NCBI GenBank assembly: GCA_016180645.1
Contig: JACPAV010000021.1
Coordinates: forward strand, 45,793 to 109,792
DNA length: 64,000 bases
Origin: Nitrospirota bacterium
Lineage (GTDB): Bacteria; JACPQY01
Direction: 5' to 3'
In this document: positions 41,194 to 50,000 of the stretch, piece by piece
Layout of the letters: every line of letters starts with the position of its first letter
Position numbering within the stretch: the first letter of the stretch is position 1
Notes under the pieces: model-generated
What the model was told of the DNA's origin: nothing
What the model saw: only the letters and a program-made list of their open reading frames with translations
Databases searched by the model: none
Position numbers and translations under genes: made by a program

Positions 41194-41676
41194 CTACAAT
41201 TTGGTCTGCGTTCTCTGCGCGCCTTCGAGCCGAAGGCACAGAACCTCGCCGCTGGTCGAATTGACCTGGAGCGATCGAATGAACTTGCCGCCCACGTCTT
41301 CACCGGTCACGGGGATGGGAATTTTGCGCAGGGCTTCTCTCGCTCCGCCGACGTTCCGGTCGCTCAGAACCGTCTGCGAGAGCATCTGTGCCCCGCCGGC
41401 AATTTTCGCCACCATTTTCCCCTTTTGCGCCCCCAATTTCAGAAGCTCCTCAACGATGGCGGGAACCGCCATGTTTGTAAATTTACCGGCATTGCCGAGA
41501 TCCTTGGAAGGTGACTCCGGGAGAATGCAGTGCGCACCGCCGCAGATGTGGGTGACGAGGTCGATTACCACGATCCCGACGCCTGCGCCGATCCGATCGA
41601 TGACAAGTACGGCCCCCGATTCCTTGGTTGCTTTCCACTCGCCCAGTCGAACGTCAATCGATTTGCCATTGGACAC
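41194..41676 (-). CDS. CheD-like protein lacking the catalytic Cys
   Basis: 160 residues. GGAHCILPES, AGKFTNMAVPAIVEELLKLGA, VAKIAGGAQML and GEDVGGKFIRSLQ are collinear with CheD, the chemoreceptor glutamine deamidase. Where CheD has TLGLGSCVAV, this protein reads DRIGAGVGIV, so the nucleophilic Cys is Gly and the catalytic Thr is lost, while His is kept. No chemoreceptor or che gene is nearby. It heads the HDOD operon and may have become a binding partner in another signalling path. Confidence 0.85.
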   Translation of the reverse strand: MSNGKSIDVRLGEWKATKESGAVLVIDRIGAGVGIVVIDLVTHICGGAHCILPESPSKDLGNAGKFTNMAVPAIVEELLKLGAQKGKMVAKIAGGAQMLSQTVLSDRNVGGAREALRKIPIPVTGEDVGGKFIRSLQVNSTSGEVLCLRLEGAQRTQTKL

Positions 41677-41732
41677 GTTTTCGGCGGATGTTAGCGTGGT
41701 TTAGGTCGCAAGTCTACAGAGAAACGGGCGAT

Positions 41733-42857
41733 TCAATACAGCTTGGTGATTTCGACACCCGAATAGTATTTCTTCAGGATTTCCTCAAAGGTGTGCCCTT
41801 CCTGCGCCATCCCCCGGGCGCCCCACTGGCACAGACCCACCCCGTGGCCCGATCCGGAACCCATGAACTTGTATCCTTTCGCCTGGCGGACGATCTTGAA
41901 ATGTGTGCTGGGGATTCGGTTGAAGCCGACACGCTCGCGGAACTCTTTCCCGGTCAGCGAGACTTCACGCGATGGCGTGACAAACCGGATGCGCCGCACG
42001 CGGCCGGAGGGCTGCAGGGAGGCCACTTCCACCGACTCGATATTCTTAATGCCTACCTCCCTCTCGATTTCAGGGGTGGAGAGATTCACTTCCCAGTACG
42101 CGTTCGGGCAGTCCTGGTCGAATCCGCAGGTGACCCCCTGGAGGTACGATCGTTCCCGTCCCCAAACCGTGCCCGAGGCCTCCGTCTGCCCGCCGCAGCA
42201 GGAGTGGTAGTACGCTTCGATGACTTCGCCGTCCTGGGTGAGCACCAGTCCTTCCGTCTCTAGAACAGCTTGAGCCGCGGCATCGTCCTCTCGAGAGGAA
42301 CCCCGGTAGACTTGGTCCATGACCGTGGCCTCCACGTCGAACCGGGTGTCCTTGGGTTTTCCCCTGCGGGAAAGGGCGTAGGATCGAGCGGCAACCACCT
42401 GGGCCTTCACCGCCTCCAGAGGCCATTTCGACGAGACCTCATGGTTGATGATGCCGCGCACGTAGTCTTCCAAGTCCAGTTCGTTCACGGCGAGAATTCG
42501 AGAGCCACCGTCCGAGTGCAGGACGACTTCCCCGCGGTACGGATGCCGGTCGACTTGGATGGGGAGACCGACGGAAACGATGCGCGCGCCGCTCCGGACC
42601 ACGGCATCCCCTTTTTCCCAGTGGAGGTGCAACTTGCGATCCTTGGAGGAAATTTTCAGCGGGTTGGTTTGAACGTCCACTTGCGTGGAGCCGTCCGTGA
42701 TCTGAAAAGGGCCCCCCTTGATAGTGATCGGCGATTTCTGACGGAGGATGGCGACTTTGATGATTTCCCGAGCGTGAGCTTCCGAAGGATTGGAAAAATT
42801 CAGGAGCAGAAGGGCGAAAGCGCCGAGGAGAATTGAGCCGTGCGATCCTTGTACCAT
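41733..42857 (-). CDS. SpoIID/LytB-domain exported protein
   Basis: 374 residues. Signal peptide (GSILLGAFALLLLNFSNPSEAHA), then an N-terminal region and the SpoIID domain: VNELDLEDYVRGIINHEVSSKWPLEA, AQVVAARSYAL, YYHSCCGGQTEAS and GSGSGHGVGLCQWGARGMA. SpoIID proteins are peptidoglycan lytic transglycosylases or amidase activators; in non-sporulating bacteria they act in cell-wall remodelling. ATG 42857 is used; a TTG at 42875 would also be in frame. Confidence 0.87.
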   Translation of the reverse strand: MVQGSHGSILLGAFALLLLNFSNPSEAHAREIIKVAILRQKSPITIKGGPFQITDGSTQVDVQTNPLKISSKDRKLHLHWEKGDAVVRSGARIVSVGLPIQVDRHPYRGEVVLHSDGGSRILAVNELDLEDYVRGIINHEVSSKWPLEAVKAQVVAARSYALSRRGKPKDTRFDVEATVMDQVYRGSSREDDAAAQAVLETEGLVLTQDGEVIEAYYHSCCGGQTEASGTVWGRERSYLQGVTCGFDQDCPNAYWEVNLSTPEIEREVGIKNIESVEVASLQPSGRVRRIRFVTPSREVSLTGKEFRERVGFNRIPSTHFKIVRQAKGYKFMGSGSGHGVGLCQWGARGMAQEGHTFEEILKKYYSGVEITKLY

Positions 42858-43392
42858 ATGGCTCAGGATCGGCAATACGCGGAAGAGATCATCTGTGTTG
42901 GCAACATGGTACCCACGACCCGCTCGTCATGGGGAATAGTTCGTATGAAGCGGGGCTGACGTACTGCGCCAGAGAGAGTACCGCGGCATGAATTTCTCTA
43001 CGCAGTACTGGCACCACGGAAGACCTCAGCTCGACTTTTGCCATTTTTCCATGCTGTGTGAACATCACTTCACGAGGGAAGGCCATTTCCACGCCGTGAA
43101 TTTGTTGACAGGAGCCGTTTTCCGGTCTCGTTTCAAAATTCATCGCTCAGAATCCCGCTCGGATGGGAAGGTATCTTCAGACACCGTTCAAGAATGGCAA
43201 AAGTCGAGCTTAGAGCCTCTGACAGAATGCCGATTCGTATGGGAGCATCTTCAGATGCTCCCTCTTGTCGGGAGGGTCTGAAGACCCTCCCCTACGCATA
43301 ATGACCAACATAAACCTTTCAAAAAATGGCAAAAGTCGACAGAGCCTTTAGGCTCTGCAAGTAGATGTGCACAAAGACTTTTGTGCACATAC
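42858..43392. other. 535-nt non-coding region with REP-type repeats
   Basis: Short open frames here are not convincing: they span repeat sequence and have no family features. The right half is a repeat cluster (43029-43365); the left 170 nt show nothing recognisable. Confidence 0.6.
43029..43365. repeat. REP/MITE-like element, copy 1
   Basis: Word GCTCGACTTTTGCCATTTTT (43029-43048) is repeated inverted at 43193-43209 and at 43321-43339. Between the last two lie GGGAGCATCTTCAGATGCTCC and GGGAGGGTCTGAAGACCCTC, both perfect palindromes, and an AGAGCCTTTAGGCTCT hairpin follows. The same units recur at 53.4, 56.8 and 63.8 kb. Confidence 0.8.
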
Positions 43393-43698
43393 TTAGGTCT
43401 GGTTTCCTTCCCCCTCCGGTGGCTCCGAGTTGATCATTCGTTTCAGCTCCCGGCCCATCTTGAAGTAAGGAAGTTTCTTGGGTCTCACACTGATCTTTGC
43501 GCCGGTACGGGGATTTCGCCCGGTGTACGCGTCGTAGCGGCGGACCGAGAAGGTTCCCAAACCGCGGAGCTCGACCCTGGACTCCTCGGCAAGGGATTCG
43601 GTGATGGCGTCGAACAGGTAGTTCACGACTCTCTCGGAATTCCGATAGGAGAGGGCGCATTCCTTCATGAGGAGCCGAACCAAGTCGTATTTGGTCAT
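43393..43698 (-). CDS. HU/IHF-family DNA-bending protein
   Basis: 101 residues. MTKYDLVRLL, VVNYLFDAITESLAEESRVELRGLGTFSVR and TGRNPRTGAKI are the HU/IHF consensus with the beta-arm RNP(R/K)TG. It resembles the IHF-beta/HU group that bends DNA and compacts the nucleoid. TTGCAA-16-TATAGA lies 12 nt before ATG, leaving a leader of about 5 nt. Confidence 0.93.
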   Translation of the reverse strand: MTKYDLVRLLMKECALSYRNSERVVNYLFDAITESLAEESRVELRGLGTFSVRRYDAYTGRNPRTGAKISVRPKKLPYFKMGRELKRMINSEPPEGEGNQT

Positions 43699-43710
43699 AT
43701 TAAGTGACAG

Positions 43711-43738
43711 TCTATACCGATGGCTTCCAGAATTGCAA
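43711..43738 (-). promoter_or_regulatory. Promoter of the HU/IHF gene
   Basis: Minus strand TTGCAA (43733-43738), 16-nt spacer, TATAGA (43711-43716); ATG follows after 12 nt. Confidence 0.5.
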
Positions 43739-43836
43739 GTGAAAAAAGGGGGTTGCGGGCGACCCCACCACCTCGAACCGGCCGAAGGCCGGATTCCTAG
43801 AGCCCGCCCAAGGGTGTGCTGTTCGAGGTGGTGGGG

Positions 43837-45108
43837 CTAATCGTACGCGGCGTTGATGGCAACGTATCGAGGCGAGAGGTCCGTGGTGTACACCACCTTC
43901 TCGGCCTTTCCGAGGCCCAGAGAAACCTCGATTTCAATTTGTGGGCGGCGGACGGCCAGCCGCGCACGGCGGAGATCCGTGGGGCCGGCTGGAAGCCCGC
44001 GGATGTAAAGCGGGATTCCATTCAATCGGATCGTCGTTCGATCCGGGTCAATCGGCGACCGGGTCGATCCGGCGGCGGCGAGAATTCGTCCCCAGTTCGG
44101 ATCTTGGCCGTAGAGGGCGGTTTTCACAAGGGGAGACAGAGCGATCGCCCGGCCAACAGCTTCGGCTGAGGTTGCATTCCGGGCCTGAGTGACGCGGATG
44201 GCCACGGTCTTCGTGGCCCCTTCGCCGTCAGAGACGATCTGCAACGCCAGATCCCGGAGCACGCCGCGGATGGCGCCGGACACACGGTCTTTTTCGGAAG
44301 GCAAGACCGGGGCAAGGCCCGACGAAAGAAGGAACACGGAGTCATTCGTGCTCATGTCGCCATCCACCATGATGCTATTGAAGCTTTCTTCGATGGCGCG
44401 GGCGAGAATGGAGCGAAGTTCGCCGGAAGCGAAGCGGGCGTCCGAGGCGACGAACGCCAGCATGGTCGCACTGGGTGCATGGGTAGGTCTCGCGTTACGC
44501 TCGACCTTCCGGCCCCAAGTGCCGCACCGTCCTTGGCCGGCATGGGGAGGGTAGGGGATGAGGCGTGGGCCGATCATCCCGGCCCCTTTCGCGAAGCCCA
44601 TCACCGTGGAGAGGCCGGCCTCCAGGCCGAGGCGGCGGACGGACACTTTCGGCCGCGTGTCGGTGGTCATGATCGCTTTCGAGAAGGCGCTCCATCCCTC
44701 AGTGTCCAGCTTCGAATGAAGCCGGGGCAGCGAGGACTGAATCTTATCAACGGGCAATCGATGGCCGATCACACCGGTGGAGGCCAGAGCAACCGTTCCC
44801 GGGCGAAGGCCCAGTTCCCGCTCGGCCGAACGTGCGATCGCCGAGCAGTCGTCGACTCCCTTTCTTCCCGTCGCGGCATTCGCATTGCCGCTGTTCACGA
44901 GGACGGCATGGATCCGGCGGGGATCCAGGTGTCGCTCGTTCCACAGGATGTGCGCGGCCTTCACGTGATTGGAGGTATAGGCAACCGCGTAGGCGCAGGG
45001 AAGGGGTGACCACAGGAGGGCCAGGTCGGGGCGTCCATTCCGCTTGATCCCGGCCGAGATTCCCGCGAATCGGAAGGGTTTTGGAGGGGGTCCGAGCTTA
45101 GCGGCCAC
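43837..45108 (-). CDS. argJ: Bifunctional glutamate N-acetyltransferase/ornithine acetyltransferase with an insertion
   Basis: 423 residues. GISAGIKRNGRPDLALL, NSGNANAATG, ALASTGVIGHRLP and the autoprocessing segment SATMLAFVASDA (cleavage before Thr) identify ArgJ of arginine synthesis. Just before that segment about 30 residues (from GPRLIPYPPHAGQGRC to RKVERNARPTHA) are inserted; normal ArgJ runs directly from GMI into PxxATMLAF. The start is taken at GTG 45108, overlapping the cytochrome stop by 11 nt; TTG 45135 is possible. Confidence 0.87.
   Translation of the reverse strand: MAAKLGPPPKPFRFAGISAGIKRNGRPDLALLWSPLPCAYAVAYTSNHVKAAHILWNERHLDPRRIHAVLVNSGNANAATGRKGVDDCSAIARSAERELGLRPGTVALASTGVIGHRLPVDKIQSSLPRLHSKLDTEGWSAFSKAIMTTDTRPKVSVRRLGLEAGLSTVMGFAKGAGMIGPRLIPYPPHAGQGRCGTWGRKVERNARPTHAPSATMLAFVASDARFASGELRSILARAIEESFNSIMVDGDMSTNDSVFLLSSGLAPVLPSEKDRVSGAIRGVLRDLALQIVSDGEGATKTVAIRVTQARNATSAEAVGRAIALSPLVKTALYGQDPNWGRILAAAGSTRSPIDPDRTTIRLNGIPLYIRGLPAGPTDLRRARLAVRRPQIEIEVSLGLGKAEKVVYTTDLSPRYVAINAAYD
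44478..44572. repeat. In-frame insertion within argJ
   Basis: A GC-rich segment (CTCGCGTTACGCTCGACC ... GGCATGGGGAGGGTAGGGG) that has no counterpart in ArgJ proteins and keeps the frame. It resembles the style of other dispersed repeats here, but no second copy was found in this window. Confidence 0.5.
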
Positions 45109-45466
45109 GAGTGATCGCTTCCGCGAAATAGGCAACGATCCGGTGCTCTTCGACCGGCGTGAGTTCCACCGGCGGCATAAAGGCCTCCGGGTTGAACCGC
45201 CGCGGGGTTCGCGTGTAGGACCGGAGCCATCGTTCGCCCTTCAGGTGGAACACCTCATGGAGCGGAGGTCCGGACATGGGTGAGCCGCCTTGGTGGCAGG
45301 TGGAGCATTTCCGGAGGTAGACGACCTCTCCCTTTTCGGCTTCCGTGGCGTTCTCCGGCAGGATCATGAGGATGTCTTTCAGGCGCTTTCCGCGAATTGT
45401 CTTGAGCAACGCGCCGGTGAGGATCATGGAGAAGATGATGAGAAGGATGAGCGTGGGACGTTTCAT
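45098..45466 (-). CDS. Membrane-anchored monohaem c-type cytochrome
   Basis: 122 residues. N-terminal membrane anchor (TLILLIIFSMILTGALL), haem site KCSTCHQGG (CxxCH) and a likely Met ligand in EAFMPPVE. Small electron carrier on the outer face of the membrane. Lies between pepA and argJ on one strand, with 21 nt to pepA. Confidence 0.87.
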   Translation of the reverse strand: MKRPTLILLIIFSMILTGALLKTIRGKRLKDILMILPENATEAEKGEVVYLRKCSTCHQGGSPMSGPPLHEVFHLKGERWLRSYTRTPRRFNPEAFMPPVELTPVEEHRIVAYFAEAITRGR

Positions 45467-45487
45467 TTCCCAGCCGTCCCCGGCGCA

Positions 45488-46951
45488 CTACACGTGAAGC
45501 AGGTAGTCCACAAGGAGGCGGACGCCGAATCCGGTCCCTCCCTTGGGGCAGTAGGGAAGCTCCTTTTCAGTGAACGCCGGACCGGCGATATCGATATGCG
45601 CCCAAGGGACGCTTCCTACGAATTCTTTCAGAAAAAGCGCGGCGGTGATCGAACCGGCGTAGCGTTCTCCGGCATTCTTCATGTCGGCGATGTCGCTTTT
45701 CAGCAAGTCCTTGTAGTCATCTTCCATCGGCATGGCCCAGAGTTTGTCCCCCGTTCGATTTGAGGAGGCGGAGAGACCCTGGATCAATTTTTCGTCGTTC
45801 CCGAACAGTCCGGCGATGCGTTCGCCCAGGGCGACCACACAGGCGCCCGTGAGCGTGGCGAGATCGATCATGGCTTTGGGCTTGGCCTGCGCGGCATGGT
45901 AGAGGACGTCCGCCAGCGTCAATCGCCCCTCCGCGTCCGTATTGTTCACTTCAATCGTCTTGCCGGACATGGTGACGAGGACGTCTCCCGGCTTGTACGC
46001 ATTTCCGCCGGGCATGTTTTCGGTGGCTGCAATGTAGCCGCGAACCTCCACCTCCGGCTTGAGCTCCTTCAACACCCGGAACGTACCGATGACCGCCGCA
46101 GCTCCCGACATGTCGGATTTCATCGTCTCCATCGATTTGGCCGGCTTCAGCGACAGGCCGCCGGAATCGAACGTGATTCCTTTCCCGATGAGCGCGATCG
46201 GACCCTTCGGAGACTTTGTCCGTGGCTTGTAGCGGAGCTCGATGAATCGGGGGGGACGGTGGCTCCCGCGCGCCACGCCCATGACACCGCCCATCTTCAT
46301 TCTCTGAATCCATTTCTCGTCATGGACCATGACTTCGACTCCCGGAGTCAGCGACTGGGCGGCGCGCGCGAGATCTTCGGGAGTCATCGTGCTGGCCGGC
46401 TCGTTGATCAAGGTCCGCGCCGCATTGACCGCCTCCGCCAAGACCTGCGCCTTCGAGGCCAATTCGGCTTCCCGACGTCCCAGCCGATGCGAGGTGACGA
46501 GATACGCGGCCGCGAGTTCCGAGGCCTCTTCGTCTTTCAGATATCGATCATACCGGTACAGTGCGAGCGAGACGGCTTCCCCGAGAGCGAGGAGGGCATT
46601 TTCGGTATCGGCCAGTACGGCGTGATCCGCGGGGATGAGCAGAAGCTCCTTTGCTTTCATCTCGCGACTCCGGCGGGCCGCGCGGGCGGCGGCTTGGCGC
46701 CATTTTTCGAGATCGAAAGCACTGCGCTTTCCGAGTCCCGCCACGAGAATTCGTCCTCCGCCCGTGTGGATCAGGACGGATTTCCCCTCCTTGCCTTTGA
46801 ATTGTTCGAGACCGAGAATCTTCTGGATTTCGCCGTGGAATCGATCGGCCAGCAACCCCCAGGCAGGGGACTTGTCCTCTTCGAACTGGAACAGGCAGAT
46901 CAGAGCCTCGCTTTTCGGGGCTACCTTCGCGCTCCAGATCCCGATCTTCAT
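45488..46951 (-). CDS. pepA: Leucyl aminopeptidase (M17)
   Basis: 487 residues. GKGITFDSGGLSLKPAKSM, MKSDMSGAAAVIGT, NNTDAEGRLTLADVL (M17 signature) and an N-terminal alpha/beta domain. Two-zinc exopeptidase. ATG 46951 is 9 nt from a TAGAAT box (TTGCAT-18-TAGAAT). First gene of the pepA-cytochrome-argJ run. Confidence 0.95.
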   Translation of the reverse strand: MKIGIWSAKVAPKSEALICLFQFEEDKSPAWGLLADRFHGEIQKILGLEQFKGKEGKSVLIHTGGGRILVAGLGKRSAFDLEKWRQAAARAARRSREMKAKELLLIPADHAVLADTENALLALGEAVSLALYRYDRYLKDEEASELAAAYLVTSHRLGRREAELASKAQVLAEAVNAARTLINEPASTMTPEDLARAAQSLTPGVEVMVHDEKWIQRMKMGGVMGVARGSHRPPRFIELRYKPRTKSPKGPIALIGKGITFDSGGLSLKPAKSMETMKSDMSGAAAVIGTFRVLKELKPEVEVRGYIAATENMPGGNAYKPGDVLVTMSGKTIEVNNTDAEGRLTLADVLYHAAQAKPKAMIDLATLTGACVVALGERIAGLFGNDEKLIQGLSASSNRTGDKLWAMPMEDDYKDLLKSDIADMKNAGERYAGSITAALFLKEFVGSVPWAHIDIAGPAFTEKELPYCPKGGTGFGVRLLVDYLLHV

Positions 46952-46960
46952 AAGGAAAGG

Positions 46961-46990
46961 ATTCTACGCAGGATCATGCGATGAATGCAA
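46961..46990 (-). promoter_or_regulatory. Promoter of pepA
   Basis: Minus strand TTGCAT (46985-46990), 18-nt spacer, TAGAAT (46961-46966), ATG after 9 nt: near-leaderless. Confidence 0.55.
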
Positions 46991-46997
46991 TCGCTGG

Positions 46998-47030
46998 AAA
47001 AAAAGGAGGCCGCCCACGCGGACGGCCTCC
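46998..47030 (-). terminator. Rho-independent terminator of the Cys-rich lipoprotein gene
   Basis: Minus strand stem GGAGGCCG / CGGCCTCC with a 10-nt loop followed by seven T. It sits 20 nt after the stop codon at 47050 and overlaps the pepA promoter region. Confidence 0.85.
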
Positions 47031-47049
47031 CCACGTCTCCCTTGATTTG

Positions 47050-50000
47050 CTACTTGCAGGAATCGGGTCCGGACAGCTTGCCGCCCCGCGAGCCACCCTG
47101 TTTGTCGTAGATGGCAATGGAGCCGTCTTTGCAGAAGGCGAGCTCGAGGTCCGCTGTACCGCCGCCCGATTTGCTGGCCACGAGTGTTCCGACGCCCACT
47201 TCATTCTTGGAGTTGGCTTCATCGGTAAACACGATGGTGCCGGTATCCTTCGACCCGTCCGGTTTGACGATGTTGACCGTCATTTCGGACCCCTTGTCGG
47301 TTCGGACCTGGCTGAAACCGGTTTTGTTCCCGGCCTCGTCCGTGGTTTCGCCGGACACATTGCGCCAGCCTTTGGGATCGATGGAGAGGAGGACGTCGAG
47401 CTTCTTGCCGCCGGTGGTCACCTGCATCTTGCCGTCGCCCGTGTTTCCTTTCTCGTCCGGCGGATGCATTTTCAGGTCGGCCTTGGCCGCCACTTGCACG
47501 CCGAAGGCATCGAGGGACATGTCGAACTTGATCCGGGGCGTCTTGGTGTCCGCTCCGGTCACTTCGAAGGTGATCGAGCCGCCGGGCAGCGGGATGCTGC
47601 CTTTGGCTTCCGATCCGCCGTTCGAGAGTTCGAGCCCCTGGACCTTCGCAAAGGCGCTGCCCTCCGAGAGGATTGGGGCGACATCGCACTTCTTGGGATC
47701 CGTAGCGAACTGGCTGTCTCGCGGTTCCTGGCGCGTGGTGCCGTCCGGTGCCACAAAGGTGACGAGCGTCTGGCTCACGCCGGAGAGGCTCTCGCCGCAG
47801 TTCTGGAGCACGGGGTCCGAGTCCGCCAAGTTGTTGGACCAGATGCCCTGGAGGATCGATGTACCCGTCTCGGCCGTGGCAATTTCCGATTTCGCGTCCG
47901 GTGGAACCGGGTAAGTTGTCGTCCCGCTTTCCTTGCTGTACCACGCGCCGGTATCGTCCACGTCCGTATTCGGATTCCCGGGCCTGTCGATGGCGCAGTA
48001 CTCGAAAGTTCCGGTGGTCGAACCGGAACCGGGGTACTGCTCAAAGAAAGTTCCCGCGATCTTGTCCTGGGTGGGGACATGGGTTCCGTTCGGTCCCAAG
48101 GGGCACTTCAAGTCGTCTCTACCCTTGAATGTGCGGACTTCATAGCCTTTCTTGGCATCGGAGAAGTCGAGCATGGAGAGATCAACTTCCGAGGTGTCCT
48201 TTTTGAGCAGGCCCGAACCGGCCGCCATGTTGGTTTCCGAGGTGATGCGGATCTCGGTCTCCTGAGTCAATTGGGCCGTTTCGGTAGGTGCGCCTTCCGT
48301 ACCTGCCGGAGCGAACGTATCGGTTGAACCGGCGCTCAGCTTGGGGTACTGGTGGATCGTCATGGAAACGATGGTCTTCGCCATCGCATCGTTTTGGAGC
48401 GCTCCGGCGCCTTCCATGTCGGCCGTCTTGGCTTTTCCGACCATTCCGATCAGGGCCTCGACGTCGGCCGGCTGGAACGCCTTGGCGCCGACGCGCTTGC
48501 CCTCGATCACGAAGCTGCGCGTGGTTTCCTTCGACCCGTCCGCGAAAGTGAGGGTGGAATTGATGTTGGCCTCACCGCCGACCGGCGTCCATGCGTCCTT
48601 TACGCATTGCTTACATACGTAGGAACTGCCGCTCAGCTTGCAGTTGGCCATCATGTCGAGCCGCGGAGGCTCCCATGGGTATTTGACGCACCGCTGACCC
48701 GAGACGGAGGCTGCCTGGAGTTTCGGTGTGGCCAGCGGTCCGGCCCCCGGAGCAGGGGGAACAGGTCCCCCGAACGGTGGACCGGCCACCGGGGTCAATC
48801 CGCCTGCGAAGCAGTCCTCGCATTCATAAATGGTCTTGGTCACGCTTCCGCAGGCCTTGCAGGAGTCGTTTCCGCAATTGGGTACAGCCGGCCCTGGACC
48901 GGCGAATCCACCGGGACCACCGGGGAATCCCCCTGGCGGCGGAGCGGCTTGTGCGGTGCAGATGAACTTCTCCTTGCACTCGACTACGGATTTGGAGGTC
49001 TCCTTCGTACACTTCACGCCGGGGGGTGGGTTCGTGCACGCGGATCCCGATACCGGGGGACCGAAGGAGGCGGGACCGGCCAGACACGGGTTGGTGGCCG
49101 AGTTGCAGGTGAAACTCGCCGTGCAGGTGTACGGGGCCTTTACTCCGCCTCCCGCCATGCAATCGCCCGGGCAGGAGAAGGAGGTTTCATTCGGATCGCA
49201 GATGGCGTTCATGTTGCAGGATGTGCCGATGGAGGCGCAATCCGGGCAGGAGAACGGCGATTCGTTCGAGTCGCAGAACTTGTTGAAGTTGCAACCGCCG
49301 CCGGTGGCCGCGCAGATGGAGACGCCCGCGCAATCGGGGTCGATGCAATCCGGTCCGGAGTTGCAGTCGTTGTCGATGCCGTCCGAACAGTAGCCCGCCT
49401 CACTGGTGATACCCGCCGGCTGGGGCATGCAGGTCGCCGTTCCACCGCTGGGGGGTGGAGCTGACGAGCTCTTGCACTGGGCGACATTATAGTCCCAGAA
49501 GCAACCATAGCTTGTGTTGCAGGTGGGTTCCGTGACCATGGTCGAGCAGCCGCTGGCCGTACCTTGGCAGTCAGGATCGCCGCCGTCCGTGTACGGATCG
49601 CAATCGTTGTTGATGCCGTCGTTGCAGTAGCCCGCTTCGCTGGTTGCCGCCGCGGGCTGAGGCGTGCAGCCGCTTGCGGTGCCGCTTCCGCAGGTGTTGT
49701 TCGAGTAATTCCAGACGCAGGGTGCAAAGCAGGTGGGTTGAGTCACCGCGCTGGCGCAGTTGGTTCCGCCTCCACCGCCGCAATTGGACGCGCCCGCGCA
49801 GTCGGGGTCCTGGCAATCGACGTAGGCATCGCAATCGTTGTTGATGCCATCGCTACAATAGTAGATACCCGTCCAGTATTCGCTGGTTGCGTCGGCGGGC
49901 TGTTTCACGCAGCCGCCGCCTCCACCCCCGTCCCCGCAGGTGTTGCCATTCCAAACGCAGGGGGCCATGCAGGTGGCCATGGTGACGAAGCTGGAGCAGC

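Noticed and set aside
42889-43281. Two opposite short open frames (84 and 97 codons)
   Set aside because: They run through REP-type repeat sequence and have no start signals or recognisable domains.
46981-48327. Long plus-strand open frame of 448 codons
   Set aside because: Lies opposite the C-terminal part of the Cys-rich lipoprotein gene and its terminator; no ribosome site and no family features.
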